From assembly GCF_009882915.1 (NCBI RefSeq), contig NZ_WTUW01000002.1:1117874-1181873 (forward strand): DNA of 64,000 bases, written 5' to 3'. This document shows positions 37,922 to 47,540 of the stretch, one piece after another. This stretch comes from Sneathiella litorea (GTDB lineage: Bacteria; Pseudomonadota; Alphaproteobacteria; Sneathiellales; Sneathiellaceae). The position numbers and the translations under genes were made by a program. The first letter of the stretch is position 1; each line of letters opens with the position of its first letter. A model generated the notes under the pieces. It made no database searches, was not told the origin of the DNA, and saw only the letters and a list, made by a program, of their open reading frames with translations.

Positions 37922-38320
37922 TCAGGATTGATTAGCCTGCATAGGCGGCTTTGATGGCGCGATAATATCCTTAACCATCTTGCCGAGCGCTCGTGTTGAA
38001 AAAGGCTTGGTCACGAACTCATCCGCCCCGAGAAGCATGGCCCGCTCTTTATCCACTTCGCGACTTTTGGCAGACAACATGATAATTTTCAGATTCCGGC
38101 AGGATTCATTGCCGCGAATGGCCTCGCAAACTGCGAAACCGTCCTGCTTGGGTAACATTATATCCAGGACCACCAGATCAGGGACATAGTCATCAATGGC
38201 CCGGAGTGCCTGATCCCCATCCCGCGCCACTCTTACCGTGAAACCGGCCTGCCTTAAGATAAACTGTAAGGACAAAACAATATTTGGTTCGTCCTCCACC
38301 ACAAGCACTGTATGCGTCAT
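37922..38320 (-). CDS. Single-domain response regulator (receiver only)
   Basis: A 132-residue CheY-like receiver. The acidic pocket is Glu9-Asp10, the phospho-acceptor is Asp53 (VVLDIMLP), and the conserved Ser83 and Lys105 (TKPF) are present. There is no DNA-binding or enzymatic output domain; after the receiver only about 12 residues follow. It lies 37 bases upstream of the small membrane protein and the transporter-kinase, in the order receiver, small protein, kinase. It is the obvious phosphorylation partner but must act on another protein, or be one link of a phosphorelay. Confidence 0.9.
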   Translation of the reverse strand: MTHTVLVVEDEPNIVLSLQFILRQAGFTVRVARDGDQALRAIDDYVPDLVVLDIMLPKQDGFAVCEAIRGNESCRNLKIIMLSAKSREVDKERAMLLGADEFVTKPFSTRALGKMVKDIIAPSKPPMQANQS

Positions 38321-38511
38321 ATTGCCGTATGCTCCCTAGACTATCTAAAGAGTATTCAAAGGCTGACGAAATTGTCCGGCACCTAAAAGACGCTCTCTTG
38401 TATCAACAACCTCACTCTTCAGTTCCCTCGCAATAACAATACCCCATTTTTTAGGATATTGTCATTGCACATTCTTGTACCGACAGGAGGACAGGCTTGC
38501 AGACCTGCAGG

Positions 38512-40452
38512 CTACTTATTCATCCTGTTTTCGATCAAATCCTCAACCACTGCCGGTTCGGCCAAGGTCGACGTATCGCCAAGGCTACCGTAATCATTCT
38601 CGGCAACTTTACGCAATATACGTCGCATGATTTTGCCCGACCGTGTTTTTGGTAATCCGGGTGCCCATTGGATCAAGTCCGGCGTCGCAATAGGACCAAT
38701 TTCCTGACGAACCCACTTGACGAGGTCCAAGCGCAATTCCTCCGTCGGTTCAACCCCCGTGGTCAGAGTGACATAGGCATAGATGCCCTGCCCTTTAATG
38801 TCATGGGGATAACCGACGACCGCAGCCTCCGCTACCAATTCATGGGCAACAAGTGCACTTTCCACCTCGGCAGTTCCCATCCTATGACCGGACACGTTGA
38901 TCACATCATCAACACGTCCGGTAATCCAGTAATAGCCGTCCTCATCCCGCCTGGCACCATCGCCCGTAAAATAGAGTCCGGGGAAGTTGGAAAAATAGGT
39001 CTGAATAAAACGTTCATGATCACCATAAACAGTCCGCATCTGGCCCGGCCAGCTATCCTTAATGCATAGCATGCCCTCACATGCACCCTCTAAAGTCTTT
39101 CCTTCTCCATCGACCATAACCGGGTCTATTCCAAAGAATGGAAGTGTTGCGGATCCCGGCTTGAGGTCCATCGCGCCGGGAAGAGGGGAAATCAGAATAC
39201 CTCCAGTTTCCGTCTGCCACCAGGTATCGACGATTGGGCAGCGCCCCTCGCCGACAACATCGTTATACCATCGCCAAGCTTCCGGATTGATGGGCTCACC
39301 AACCGATCCCAAAAGGCGTAATGATTTGCGAGAGGTTTTCTTGACCGGTTCATCCCCTTCCCGCATTAACGCTCTAATCGCGGTTGGGGCTGTATAGAAA
39401 ATGTTGACTTGATGTTTATCGCAGACTTCCCAAAAGCGCGAGACGGTCGGGTAATTTGGCACCCCTTCGAACATCAGTGTGGTTGCGCCATTAGCAAGCG
39501 GTCCATAGACAATATAGCTATGACCCGTCACCCAGCCCACATCGGCCGTACACCAGTAAATATCGCCATCATGATAATCAAACACATATCGATGCGTCAT
39601 TGCCGTATAAACGATATAACCGCCTGTCGTATGCAACACGCCTTTCGGCTGGCCCGTTGATCCAGAGGTGTACAAGATAAAGAGAGGGTCCTCCGCATTC
39701 ATTTCCTCAGGCGGGCACTCCGCGTCAACCTTGTCCATCTCCTCGTGATACCAGACGTCGCGGCCTTCAACCCAATCGATTTTACCACCCGTACGTTTAA
39801 CGACAATACAGGTTGTACAGTCTGGGCATTCTGCCAGCGCTTCATCCGTGTTTGCCTTGAGAGGGATTGGTCGTCCGCCACGAACGCCTTCATCGGCAGT
39901 GATCACGCAGTTCGATTTACAATCTCGAATGCGGCCCGCTAATGCGTCTGGCGAAAACCCGCCGAACACGATCGAATGCACAGCTCCGATGCGGGTACAG
40001 GCCAACATTGCGACTGCGGCCTCAACAATCATCGGCATATAAAGGGTAACGCGATCCCCCTTTTTAATACCTTGTGCCTTAAGCACATTTGCAAATTTAC
40101 ATACCTCAGCATGTAGTTCGCGATAGGTCAGTGTCTTATCATCATTTGGATCGTCCCCCTCCCAGATAATGGCAGGGCTGTCGCCTCGGGATTCCAAGTG
40201 ACGGTCAAGGCAGTTGTAACTGACATTCAAGGTCCCGTCATAGAACCATTTGATATGAAGGTCATCTTTCGCGAAGGAGACGTCTTTTACTTTCGTATAA
40301 GGCTTAATCCAGTCAATTCGCTTGCCGTGTTCACCCCAGAAGGCGTCCGGATCCTCAATTGATGCTCGGTACATCGCCTGATAGCTCGTTTTATCGGCCC
40401 AAGCTGTTTTCGCTAGTTCCTGAGGTACGGGATATAGATCCTTTGCTGACAT
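38512..40452 (-). CDS. acsA: Acetyl-CoA synthetase
   Basis: Activates acetate with ATP and CoA to acetyl-CoA through an acetyl-adenylate. It has 646 residues from the ATG at 40452 (AAAGGA upstream); an ORF extension of 12 residues upstream is not needed. The adenylation core [15 protein letters not shown] is near residue 255, WWQTETGG near 405, and the C-terminal regulatory lysine lies in [11 protein letters not shown], a known acetylation target in the family. About 190 bases separate it from the receiver gene of the transporter-kinase system, which is a plausible regulator. No actP permease is next to it. Confidence 0.95.
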   Translation of the reverse strand: MSAKDLYPVPQELAKTAWADKTSYQAMYRASIEDPDAFWGEHGKRIDWIKPYTKVKDVSFAKDDLHIKWFYDGTLNVSYNCLDRHLESRGDSPAIIWEGDDPNDDKTLTYRELHAEVCKFANVLKAQGIKKGDRVTLYMPMIVEAAVAMLACTRIGAVHSIVFGGFSPDALAGRIRDCKSNCVITADEGVRGGRPIPLKANTDEALAECPDCTTCIVVKRTGGKIDWVEGRDVWYHEEMDKVDAECPPEEMNAEDPLFILYTSGSTGQPKGVLHTTGGYIVYTAMTHRYVFDYHDGDIYWCTADVGWVTGHSYIVYGPLANGATTLMFEGVPNYPTVSRFWEVCDKHQVNIFYTAPTAIRALMREGDEPVKKTSRKSLRLLGSVGEPINPEAWRWYNDVVGEGRCPIVDTWWQTETGGILISPLPGAMDLKPGSATLPFFGIDPVMVDGEGKTLEGACEGMLCIKDSWPGQMRTVYGDHERFIQTYFSNFPGLYFTGDGARRDEDGYYWITGRVDDVINVSGHRMGTAEVESALVAHELVAEAAVVGYPHDIKGQGIYAYVTLTTGVEPTEELRLDLVKWVRQEIGPIATPDLIQWAPGLPKTRSGKIMRRILRKVAENDYGSLGDTSTLAEPAVVEDLIENRMNK

Positions 40453-40582
40453 CCTTCTAAGTCCTTTCACCCAACATACAGATTTCAATGCCTAAAACTT
40501 TGGCAATAAATGACAGGGTATTTATGCGTTCCTCTCCACCTAAATACAACCCAAATGTCAGAAAATACTAAATTATCCACGC

Positions 40583-41308
40583 TTAGATAGCTAGATACTC
40601 ATGCCGTAAGTCCTGGTCATCCAGAACCTGCTGTGCGGTTCCACGAAATGCAATCTGTCCCATATCCAGAATAAGTGCCTTATCCGCAAGCTGCAATGCC
40701 GCGACAGCATTCTGCTCGACAATAATCGTTGTAATTCCCAGCTTTTTGACCTCAAGCAGAATTCTCTCGATTTCCTGTACGATTACAGGAGCAAGGCCCT
40801 CATAGGGCTCATCCAGGAAAAGTAATTTAACATTCCGAGCGAGTGCACGCGCAACAGCCAGCATTTGTTGCTCACCACCAGACATTGTAACGGCATCCTG
40901 ATTCCGTCTTTCGCCAAGGCGCGGAAAATGATCATATATACGCTCTATTTCCCACCCCTTTGGCTCCGCCACCTGAGCAAGCATCAAATTCTCTTCTACC
41001 GTCAACCCACCAATAATTCTGCGGTCTTCTGGAACGAGCTGGATACCTGCCTGCGCCGCCTGATAGGCCTTAAGGGTATGAATAGCCTCACCGTTAAGAT
41101 AGATCTCTCCACGCTTTAAAGCGGGACTATCGACGCGAGCAAGTGCTCTCAAAGTAGAGGTTTTCCCCGCCCCATTCCGGCCCAGCAACGCAACGATATC
41201 GCCTTCTTCAACGTCGAAGGAAACCCCTTGTACGATGTAAGATTCACCATAGTAGGCGTGTATATCCTTTACACTGAAATAGGGCATTTTTTCTGAAGCC
41301 TCCGTCAT
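40583..41308 (-). CDS. livF: Branched-chain amino acid-type ABC transporter ATPase (LivF)
   Basis: ABC ATPase of about 241 residues. Walker A is LLGRNGAGKTSTLRAL, signature MSGGEQQMLAVARAL, Walker B LLFLDEPYEGLAP, all typical of LivF. The ATG at 41308 overlaps the livG stop in TGATG and has GGAGGGG upstream; the TTG one codon earlier is less likely. It is the last of livHMGF. The cargo is not fixed: this family carries branched-chain amino acids, urea, amides and small acids. It is 131 bases upstream of acsA. Confidence 0.92.
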   Translation of the reverse strand: MTEASEKMPYFSVKDIHAYYGESYIVQGVSFDVEEGDIVALLGRNGAGKTSTLRALARVDSPALKRGEIYLNGEAIHTLKAYQAAQAGIQLVPEDRRIIGGLTVEENLMLAQVAEPKGWEIERIYDHFPRLGERRNQDAVTMSGGEQQMLAVARALARNVKLLFLDEPYEGLAPVIVQEIERILLEVKKLGITTIIVEQNAVAALQLADKALILDMGQIAFRGTAQQVLDDQDLRHEYLAI

Positions 41309-42066
41309 CAATGAGCCCCTCCCAGATAAGCTTCCTTGACCTTCGGATCCTCACGCACGCTTTGCGGATCTCCGCCGGCGATGATCTGTCCGCGGGCCAA
41401 TACGCTGACCTTGTCGGCAAGACTGAAAACAACATGCATGTCGTGCTCAATGATTACCTTTGTCATGCCACGGGACTTGATCTTTTTCAAAAGTTCAATT
41501 GTCTGATTGGTATCATGGCGTGCCATGCCGGCAGTAGGCTCATCGAGCAACAAAAGCCTCGGCCGCAAGATTAGGCACATGCCAAGTTCTAACCGGCGCT
41601 TGTCCCCCCGACTGAGGCTGCCTGCCTCGGTCATCATCATTTCCTTTAGCCCAACATCCTCGAGGATATGTTCCGCATCATCACGCAGCTCTCCCTGACG
41701 GCTAAGCAGTTCACCAGCGTTTAATCGGAACGCCCCATCACGATGGGAAAAAGCCGGGATCATGACATTTTCAAGTAATGTCATTTCCTGAAAAATCTCT
41801 GGCGTCTGAAATACGCGGGCGACGCCAAGCTGGGCAATTTCGTGAGGCTGTCGACCCGTCAGCACCTCTCCCGCGAACGTCACCTTGCCTGTGTCTGGTT
41901 TCAATCTACCGATACATACATTCAGGAGCGTCGATTTACCGGCACCGTTAGGGCCGATGATTGCATGTGTCGTCCCCTCCTCAACATGAAGATTAATATC
42001 GGAAAGAGCACTGAGTCCACCAAAGCTTTTATTAATATTGTCCAATTGAAGAACGAGACTGTTCAT
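41308..42066 (-). CDS. livG: Branched-chain amino acid-type ABC transporter ATPase (LivG)
   Basis: Second ABC ATPase, 252 residues. Walker A is IIGPNGAGKSTLLNV, the signature SLSRGDKRRLELGMCL is of the LivG-type but has R where the usual SGG glycine is found, and Walker B is LLLLDEPTAGMA. The C-terminal VLARGQIIAGGDPQSVREDP is typical. It starts 11 bases after livM and overlaps livF. It would form a heterodimer with LivF. Confidence 0.92.
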   Translation of the reverse strand: MNSLVLQLDNINKSFGGLSALSDINLHVEEGTTHAIIGPNGAGKSTLLNVCIGRLKPDTGKVTFAGEVLTGRQPHEIAQLGVARVFQTPEIFQEMTLLENVMIPAFSHRDGAFRLNAGELLSRQGELRDDAEHILEDVGLKEMMMTEAGSLSRGDKRRLELGMCLILRPRLLLLDEPTAGMARHDTNQTIELLKKIKSRGMTKVIIEHDMHVVFSLADKVSVLARGQIIAGGDPQSVREDPKVKEAYLGGAH

Positions 42067-42077
42067 AATCTACCCTC

Positions 42078-43235
42078 TCACTCCCCTGCCTGATTTCGCG
42101 CTTCAACGGATTGTGTTTTTGCATTGCCGCCACCTGACTTGAAGTAATCATAAATGCGCCGAAACCCTTCAACCAATCCGCCTGGTAGAAAGATCACAAT
42201 GACCATGAACAAAAGACCTAAGGTCAGATGCCAGCCGCTGCCGACAAACAGGCCGACGACTGGTACCACAAACTCAAGGACGCTGTCTGGAAGGAAGGAA
42301 AATGCCTGCGTCAGCACGTTATCATCGAAGGCAGAGAAAATATTCTCAAAATACTTAATTAGACCTGCGCCCAACATTGGGCCGACCAAGGTACCGGCGC
42401 CGCCAAGAATTGTCATCAGGACGACTTCACCCGAAGCTGTCCACTGCATCCGCTCCGCTCCCGCCAGCGGATCCGTAACCGCGAGAAGGCTGCCTGCCAG
42501 TCCAGCATACATACCGGAAATGATAAACGCCGTTAGCATATAAGGGCGTGTATTAAGGCCTGTATACCTCATACGATTCTGGTTCGACTTGATACCTTTG
42601 AGCATCAGGCCAAAGGGTGACCGGAAAATTCTCATGGAAATGTAAAAACAGACAATCAGTAGCACTGCACAAAAATAGAACCCTGGATAGCCGCTCATGG
42701 TCTCGCCAAAGAGATCCGTGCTTGGCAAACCCGCAGCCTGCTCCTGTGAAAATAAGCGATCTAGAATACGTGGGTCAGAGCGGGCTAGCTGCAACCCTGT
42801 TTCACCATTGGTTATCGGCGTCAGAACTGAATAGGCAAGATTATAGGACATTTGCGCGAAGGCGAGCGTCAATATGGAAAAGTAGATACCCGTCCGCCGC
42901 AGGCTCAGAAACCCTATAACTGCCGCCAAAATACCAGCAAACAACACACCAAAGATCACCGCCGGAATGACATTCATCGTCAACAACTTGAACGACCAGA
43001 CAGCGGCATATGACCCGACACCGAGAAAGGCCGCATGACCGAAAGAAAGATATCCGGTCAAACCAAACAGGATATTGAAGCCGATGGCGAAAATTCCGTA
43101 GATCGCGAATTTTTGCAACAGGTCCGGATAGTTGCCACCGATAGGGTCCAGCCAGATAGGCATCGCCAAGATGGCAGCAGCAAAAATGATCACGACAAAT
43201 GTGTCATTGAGAAGCAGCTTCTTGGTATTAGTCAT
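42078..43235 (-). CDS. livM: Branched-chain amino acid-type ABC permease (LivM)
   Basis: Inner-membrane permease of 385 residues with about ten helices. The motif [20 protein letters not shown] near residue 60 and [20 protein letters not shown] near 280 mark LivM-type permeases. An extended periplasmic/cytoplasmic stretch around residues 140-170 ([14 protein letters not shown]...) and a long C-terminal tail are present. The ATG overlaps the livH end by 8 bases. Confidence 0.9.
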   Translation of the reverse strand: MTNTKKLLLNDTFVVIIFAAAILAMPIWLDPIGGNYPDLLQKFAIYGIFAIGFNILFGLTGYLSFGHAAFLGVGSYAAVWSFKLLTMNVIPAVIFGVLFAGILAAVIGFLSLRRTGIYFSILTLAFAQMSYNLAYSVLTPITNGETGLQLARSDPRILDRLFSQEQAAGLPSTDLFGETMSGYPGFYFCAVLLIVCFYISMRIFRSPFGLMLKGIKSNQNRMRYTGLNTRPYMLTAFIISGMYAGLAGSLLAVTDPLAGAERMQWTASGEVVLMTILGGAGTLVGPMLGAGLIKYFENIFSAFDDNVLTQAFSFLPDSVLEFVVPVVGLFVGSGWHLTLGLLFMVIVIFLPGGLVEGFRRIYDYFKSGGGNAKTQSVEARNQAGE

Positions 43236-44244
43236 CCATCACTCCAGCACGGCCTAAAAGCCCACGTGGCAAGACCAGTAAAATTACGACAGCGACGAGA
43301 TATAAAATGATCTGGTCGATCCCCGGAAAAATCTCCTTCACCTCATTCATGGACGCAAAAGATTGCACAATCCCGAGTAGGAACCCGGCCATTACAGCCC
43401 CCCCCAGGGAACCCATACCCCCCACAACAACAACGACAAAGGACAGCACCAGAAACTCCATGCCAAGATGATAGTCAGGCGGGAGGATGGGGGTATACAT
43501 CACACCGGCAACACCGGCGACAACGGCTGCGATTGCAAAGACCACCGTAAATCGCCGTTCAATGTTGATTCCAAGCAACCCGACAGTCTCGCGATCACGC
43601 ATCCCCGCCCGAACCACCATGCCGTAAGTCGTGAACTGCAAAAAAGCGAAGACCGCAAAAATTATCAGTCCCGAAAAACAAAGGTAGATAAGACGCCACC
43701 ACGGATAAACGAGGTTATCTCCAAGTCCGACCCAACTCCCAACATTTGCGCTACCTGCAAGGATATCAGGTGCGGGCTGCGGGATCGGATTGGCCCCAAA
43801 ATATGCTTTGATGATTTCCTGAATAACGATTGCGAGACCGAAGGTCACCAGGATCTGTTCTGCATGGGGACGTTTGTAGAAATGCTTAATCAAGCCCCGT
43901 TCCATAACGTAGCCGACCAATAACATGAAAGGGATGGCCAACATGATAGAGAGCGGCACAGAATAGTCGATGATTATCCGCCCTGTATCTCCGAACCAGC
44001 TTTCAAGATAAGGCTGTTCTTTGTAAGCAACAAAAGCCGTAACTCCTTCATCACGGACTTTAGCGGAAATGGTGACAAGCTTTTGAAAAGTAACGGCACA
44101 AAACGCACCAAGCATGAATAGCGCGCCGTGGGCAAAGTTTACAATACCCAATGTTCCGAATACCAGCGTCAGACCGAGCGCAATAAGGGCATAGGCCGCC
44201 CCTTTATCAAGTCCATTCAATATTTGAATAAAAATGGCATCCAT
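43228..44244 (-). CDS. livH: Branched-chain amino acid-type ABC permease (LivH)
   Basis: Inner-membrane permease of 338 residues, eight or so helices. It shows the N-terminal [40 protein letters not shown] and the later [20 protein letters not shown] that mark LivH. An insertion near residues 60-90, rich in charged residues ([20 protein letters not shown]), is longer than in the E. coli protein. It follows the binding-protein gene with a 107-base gap that contains a stem-loop, and overlaps livM by 8 bases. Confidence 0.9.
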   Translation of the reverse strand: MDAIFIQILNGLDKGAAYALIALGLTLVFGTLGIVNFAHGALFMLGAFCAVTFQKLVTISAKVRDEGVTAFVAYKEQPYLESWFGDTGRIIIDYSVPLSIMLAIPFMLLVGYVMERGLIKHFYKRPHAEQILVTFGLAIVIQEIIKAYFGANPIPQPAPDILAGSANVGSWVGLGDNLVYPWWRLIYLCFSGLIIFAVFAFLQFTTYGMVVRAGMRDRETVGLLGINIERRFTVVFAIAAVVAGVAGVMYTPILPPDYHLGMEFLVLSFVVVVVGGMGSLGGAVMAGFLLGIVQSFASMNEVKEIFPGIDQIILYLVAVVILLVLPRGLLGRAGVMDD

Positions 44245-44300
44245 AAAATCTACCCCGAACCACTTTGCTCTTTTTTAGCAGGCTATTTCGTTCTGCTTTA

Positions 44301-44337
44301 CCGCGGGTTGACGTCCTCCCAAACAACCAACCCGCGG
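44301..44337 (-). other. Stem-loop between binding-protein and permease genes
   Basis: A perfect 10-base stem (CCGCGGGTTG at 44301-44310 and CAACCCGCGG at 44328-44337) with a 17-base loop. In the transcript direction it follows the binding-protein stop and is not followed by a U-run, so it looks like an RNA-stabilising or partial attenuation element that lets the binding protein be made in excess of the permeases. Function is inferred. Confidence 0.65.
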
Positions 44338-44350
44338 ATGGCAAATGAAC

Positions 44351-45703
44351 CTACATCTTCACTTCATATGGACCGAGAGATCCACCGAAGATGGTCCAAT
44401 CATATTCGACCTGTGCACGAGGGGTAACGTCTACCACCTTCAGGAGATCGAACTGGCTTGACGGATTTTCATTACCGCGCACCACAAGAACATCCTTGAA
44501 GCATTGATGATCTTCTGCACGATAGAGCGTCGGGCCGTTGCCCATACCGTCGAAATTGAAGCCTTCAAGCTGCTTAATGACTTCTGGCGGATAGAACGTA
44601 CCAGCCATCTCGCAGGCGTTTGCATAGAGCAAGGTCTGCACATAGCAGGTATGGGCTGCCATTGACGGCGGGGCTCCATATTCCGCCCCGAAGGACTGCA
44701 CAAAGGCTTTCGACCCTTCATCCTGCAACGACCAATTCCAGTTCGTTGTGCCAAGAATACCCTTGATCGCATCGCCTGCGCCTTGCGCCATCAGACGCGA
44801 GAAGAGCGGTACAACGATCTCGAAATTCTTACCATTGACCTGCTTGTCTCGCAGCCCGAACTGAACTGCCTGACTAAGCGAGTTGATCATATCCTTGCCA
44901 TAGTGGTTGAGGATAAGAACGTCAGCACCCGAATTGAGAACCGGCGTGATATATTGCGAGAAGTCACCTGCGCCAACAGGTGTCTTGACCGCATTGACAG
45001 TTTGCCAGCCAAGCGCTTCGGTTGAGTTCTTGATCGACTCTTCCTGCGTCCAGCCCCATGTGTAATCCGCTGTCAAATGATAGGCGCGTCGGTCGGACCC
45101 ATATTCCTTGTTCAAAACTGGGGCCAGCGCCGCGCCGGACATATAGGCATTGAAGAAGTGACGGAAACCATAGCGTCGCTTATCCTTGCCTGTTGTGTCG
45201 TTTGAGTGGGTTAGACCTGCCATGAAGATAATGCCCTGCTCCTGACAGAGCGACTGCACGGCGACAGCCACACCGGAAGAAGACCCGCCAGTTACCATCA
45301 GAACGCCATCTTTCTCGATCATGCGTTTTGCCGATGCGCGAGCGGCGTCTGATTTTGTCTGGGTGTCGCCTGTTGCGTAGGTTACCTTCTTACCAAGGAC
45401 CCCATTACCGGACAGCATCGATGGCTTAAAGGTATTCAACATTCCGCCATCACCCTCACCGTTCAGATGCTTTACGGCGAGCATGTAAGCGCGAAGCTCG
45501 TCCGCGCCTTCATCGGCATAAGGGCCGGATTGCGGCACATTAAAGCCAAGCTTTAGCTCGCCTGTGTTCTTAGGATCATTGCGGAATTCTTGTGCCCAGG
45601 CATCCTTGATAAAGATGCTCGGAGTTGCAGCGACCAGACCGCCGACAGCACCAGCCTTGAGAAGGCCGCGGCGCGACATGCCTGGTTTTTTGATATCGCT
45701 CAT
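44351..45703 (-). CDS. ABC transporter substrate-binding protein (Peripla_BP_6 type), Tat signal
   Basis: Periplasmic binding protein of about 450 residues. The N-terminus has a twin-arginine signal, SRRGLLKAG, and the hydrophobic region ends in DAWAQEF. The mature part has the leucine/urea/amide-binding fold, with LGFNVPQSGPYADEGADE near residue 52 and VTGGSSSGVAVA near 155. The start at 45703 has GGGAG 7 bases before it; the ATG-like start at 45772 would add 23 residues. It heads the liv unit and diverges from the ScfR regulator. Ligand unknown; a short-chain acid, amide or amino acid is likely. Confidence 0.88.
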   Translation of the reverse strand: MSDIKKPGMSRRGLLKAGAVGGLVAATPSIFIKDAWAQEFRNDPKNTGELKLGFNVPQSGPYADEGADELRAYMLAVKHLNGEGDGGMLNTFKPSMLSGNGVLGKKVTYATGDTQTKSDAARASAKRMIEKDGVLMVTGGSSSGVAVAVQSLCQEQGIIFMAGLTHSNDTTGKDKRRYGFRHFFNAYMSGAALAPVLNKEYGSDRRAYHLTADYTWGWTQEESIKNSTEALGWQTVNAVKTPVGAGDFSQYITPVLNSGADVLILNHYGKDMINSLSQAVQFGLRDKQVNGKNFEIVVPLFSRLMAQGAGDAIKGILGTTNWNWSLQDEGSKAFVQSFGAEYGAPPSMAAHTCYVQTLLYANACEMAGTFYPPEVIKQLEGFNFDGMGNGPTLYRAEDHQCFKDVLVVRGNENPSSQFDLLKVVDVTPRAQVEYDWTIFGGSLGPYEVKM

Positions 45704-45870
45704 GAATCGTCTCCCATATTCAAGTGAATCATCCCCGGACAGGGGTGCTTGTGTTTTATTGATTAGGCACAAACATCTCCCCGACGTGTAAAAATTTCAC
45801 ATTTTTGCCACTATTCCCATTAAAACCTTGTAAAACACCGTTTTTTTATGTAAATAATTTCTAATATATT

Positions 45871-45897
45871 TTGTAAATTTGTAAATTATTGTAAATT
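45871..45897. repeat. Triple TTGTAAATT repeat, candidate ScfR operator
   Basis: Direct copies of TTGTAAATT at 45871-45879, 45879-45887 and 45889-45897, immediately upstream of the ScfR start (45911). Related half-sites lie upstream (TTGTAAAA near 45829 and TGTAAAAATTTCACA near 45787-45801). The adjacent gene encodes a RamB/ScfR-family regulator, whose relatives bind tandem TTTGCAAA-like boxes as I recall. Binding here is inferred. Confidence 0.6.
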
Positions 45898-45910
45898 TAT
45901 GGAGGCTCAA

Positions 45911-47527
45911 ATGGCAAAGTCACCTCTACTTGGAAATCGTTTGAGACGATTACGCAAGGAGAGAAAGCTGACTCAGGTTGAGCTTGCTGACCGTCTTGGC
46001 ATATCCGCGAGCTATCTGAATCTGCTGGAACATAACAGACGCAGCATTACCGTTCCGCTGTTGCTGCATTTAAGCAAAATACTGAAAGTTGACCCACACG
46101 TCTTTTCGCCTCAGGAAGAAGGCCACCTGATTGGTGAAATGACGGACGCCTTGAAGGATCCTCTATTCTCCGATCATGATTTCACTGATGAAGAAATTGC
46201 CGAAATGGCAGCTGACGCGCCCGCTCTCAGTTCAGCTTTCAAGAAAACATATGATGCCTTTAAAACCGCGCAAACAGATTTACAGCTTTTGAGCGAGCGA
46301 CTATCGCAGGATTTCCTTTTTGCAGGCTCTTCATTTCGATTGCGGACTCTTGTTACCTCAATCATGTCATCAACCGAAATCGTCCATGACAATGAAGATT
46401 TGAGCTCAAAAGACCGTAAGGAGTTCCTCCAGATTGCACTTAAAGACAGCGAAGCACTAAATGATACTGTTAATGAAATGCTCGGTGTAGTCGGAGATGG
46501 CAGCCTGACCGGGAAAACCTGGGCTCCCTCCCCAAATGAAGCGGTATCTGATTATATTCAGGCCCATAATAATTACTTCGACAAGATAGAGCGGGCAGCT
46601 TCGGAATTTCGCTCTTCCTTCAACGGTTTAGGCCTCCTGTCAACACATGTCATGACGGATTACCTATTGGAAAAGCATGGTATTGAAGTCGAATTTGCCA
46701 GTCGCGACAGCCATAATACCGAAGCAACCCTGTATGACGAGAAGAACCACTCACTTGTTCTCTCGAAATCATTGCCGCAATCAAGCGTCAAGTTTCATCT
46801 TGCATTGCTCCTCGGTCAACTTACATTTGCCGATCTTTTTCAGGAACTGGTGGAGGCTCCCGAGCTACCGACAGAGGCCGCCAAACAAAAAGGAATTGCC
46901 GCGCTCGCCAATTACTTCGCCGGGGCCTTTTTGTTTCCCTATGAAATGTTTTTCCAATCGGCGGAAGATCTGCATTATGACATTGAGCTTTTACAGCAGC
47001 AATTTGATGCAAGCTTTGAACAGATCTGTCACCGCTTGACGACACTGATGCGACCCGGTAGCAGCGGCGTACCCTTTCATCTGATCCGAAGTGATATCGC
47101 CGGAAATATCTCTAAACGGTTCAGTACTTCAGGCTTGCGCATTCCGCGATATGGCAATTCCTGCCCGCGCTGGGTTCTTCACGCTGCGTTTTTGACCCCT
47201 GGCACGCTTTGTCCGCAAATTTCAGAAATGCCGGATGGCCAGCGTTTCTTTTCCATCGCGCGAACCGTCACCAAACCGAGTCTGGGTTACGCCCAACCAA
47301 AACGCCAATATGCCATCAGTATCGGGTGCGATATTGCTGAGGCGCACCGGCTGATTTATGCCGACGGCCTTAACCTAACAGCCCCCAAGACCGTTATGCC
47401 TGTTGGGATAACCTGTCGGCTCTGCGAGCGATCGAACTGTGCCCAGCGAGCAGCTCCCCCGCCACAACAACCCCGCCAGACAACGTCACAAAAGCGCAAT
47501 ATCTCGCCGGGCATTGGCGATTTATAG
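45911..47527 (+). CDS. Short-chain fatty acyl-CoA-type regulator (ScfR/RamB family)
   Basis: Transcription regulator of about 538 residues. An XRE-type helix-turn-helix occupies about residues 5-60 (LTQVELADRLGISASYLNLLEH). An IrrE/ImmA-like region lies in the middle, lacking a clear HExxH zinc motif, and the C-terminal domain ends in the cysteine-rich CRLCERSNCAQRAAPP found in ScfR and PccR proteins. The ATG at 45911 has GGAGG at the right distance; an ATG at 45899 adds four residues. Divergent from the liv unit and 5.5 kb from acs, so acyl-CoA-responsive control of acetate or short-chain acid genes is inferred. Confidence 0.88.
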   Translation: MAKSPLLGNRLRRLRKERKLTQVELADRLGISASYLNLLEHNRRSITVPLLLHLSKILKVDPHVFSPQEEGHLIGEMTDALKDPLFSDHDFTDEEIAEMAADAPALSSAFKKTYDAFKTAQTDLQLLSERLSQDFLFAGSSFRLRTLVTSIMSSTEIVHDNEDLSSKDRKEFLQIALKDSEALNDTVNEMLGVVGDGSLTGKTWAPSPNEAVSDYIQAHNNYFDKIERAASEFRSSFNGLGLLSTHVMTDYLLEKHGIEVEFASRDSHNTEATLYDEKNHSLVLSKSLPQSSVKFHLALLLGQLTFADLFQELVEAPELPTEAAKQKGIAALANYFAGAFLFPYEMFFQSAEDLHYDIELLQQQFDASFEQICHRLTTLMRPGSSGVPFHLIRSDIAGNISKRFSTSGLRIPRYGNSCPRWVLHAAFLTPGTLCPQISEMPDGQRFFSIARTVTKPSLGYAQPKRQYAISIGCDIAEAHRLIYADGLNLTAPKTVMPVGITCRLCERSNCAQRAAPPPQQPRQTTSQKRNISPGIGDL

Positions 47528-47540
47528 AAAAGGCTGAATC

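Noticed and set aside
38485-38515. Inverted repeat near the acs stop as terminator
   Set aside because: The stem is imperfect (one G-T-type mismatch) and no U-run follows on the minus strand.
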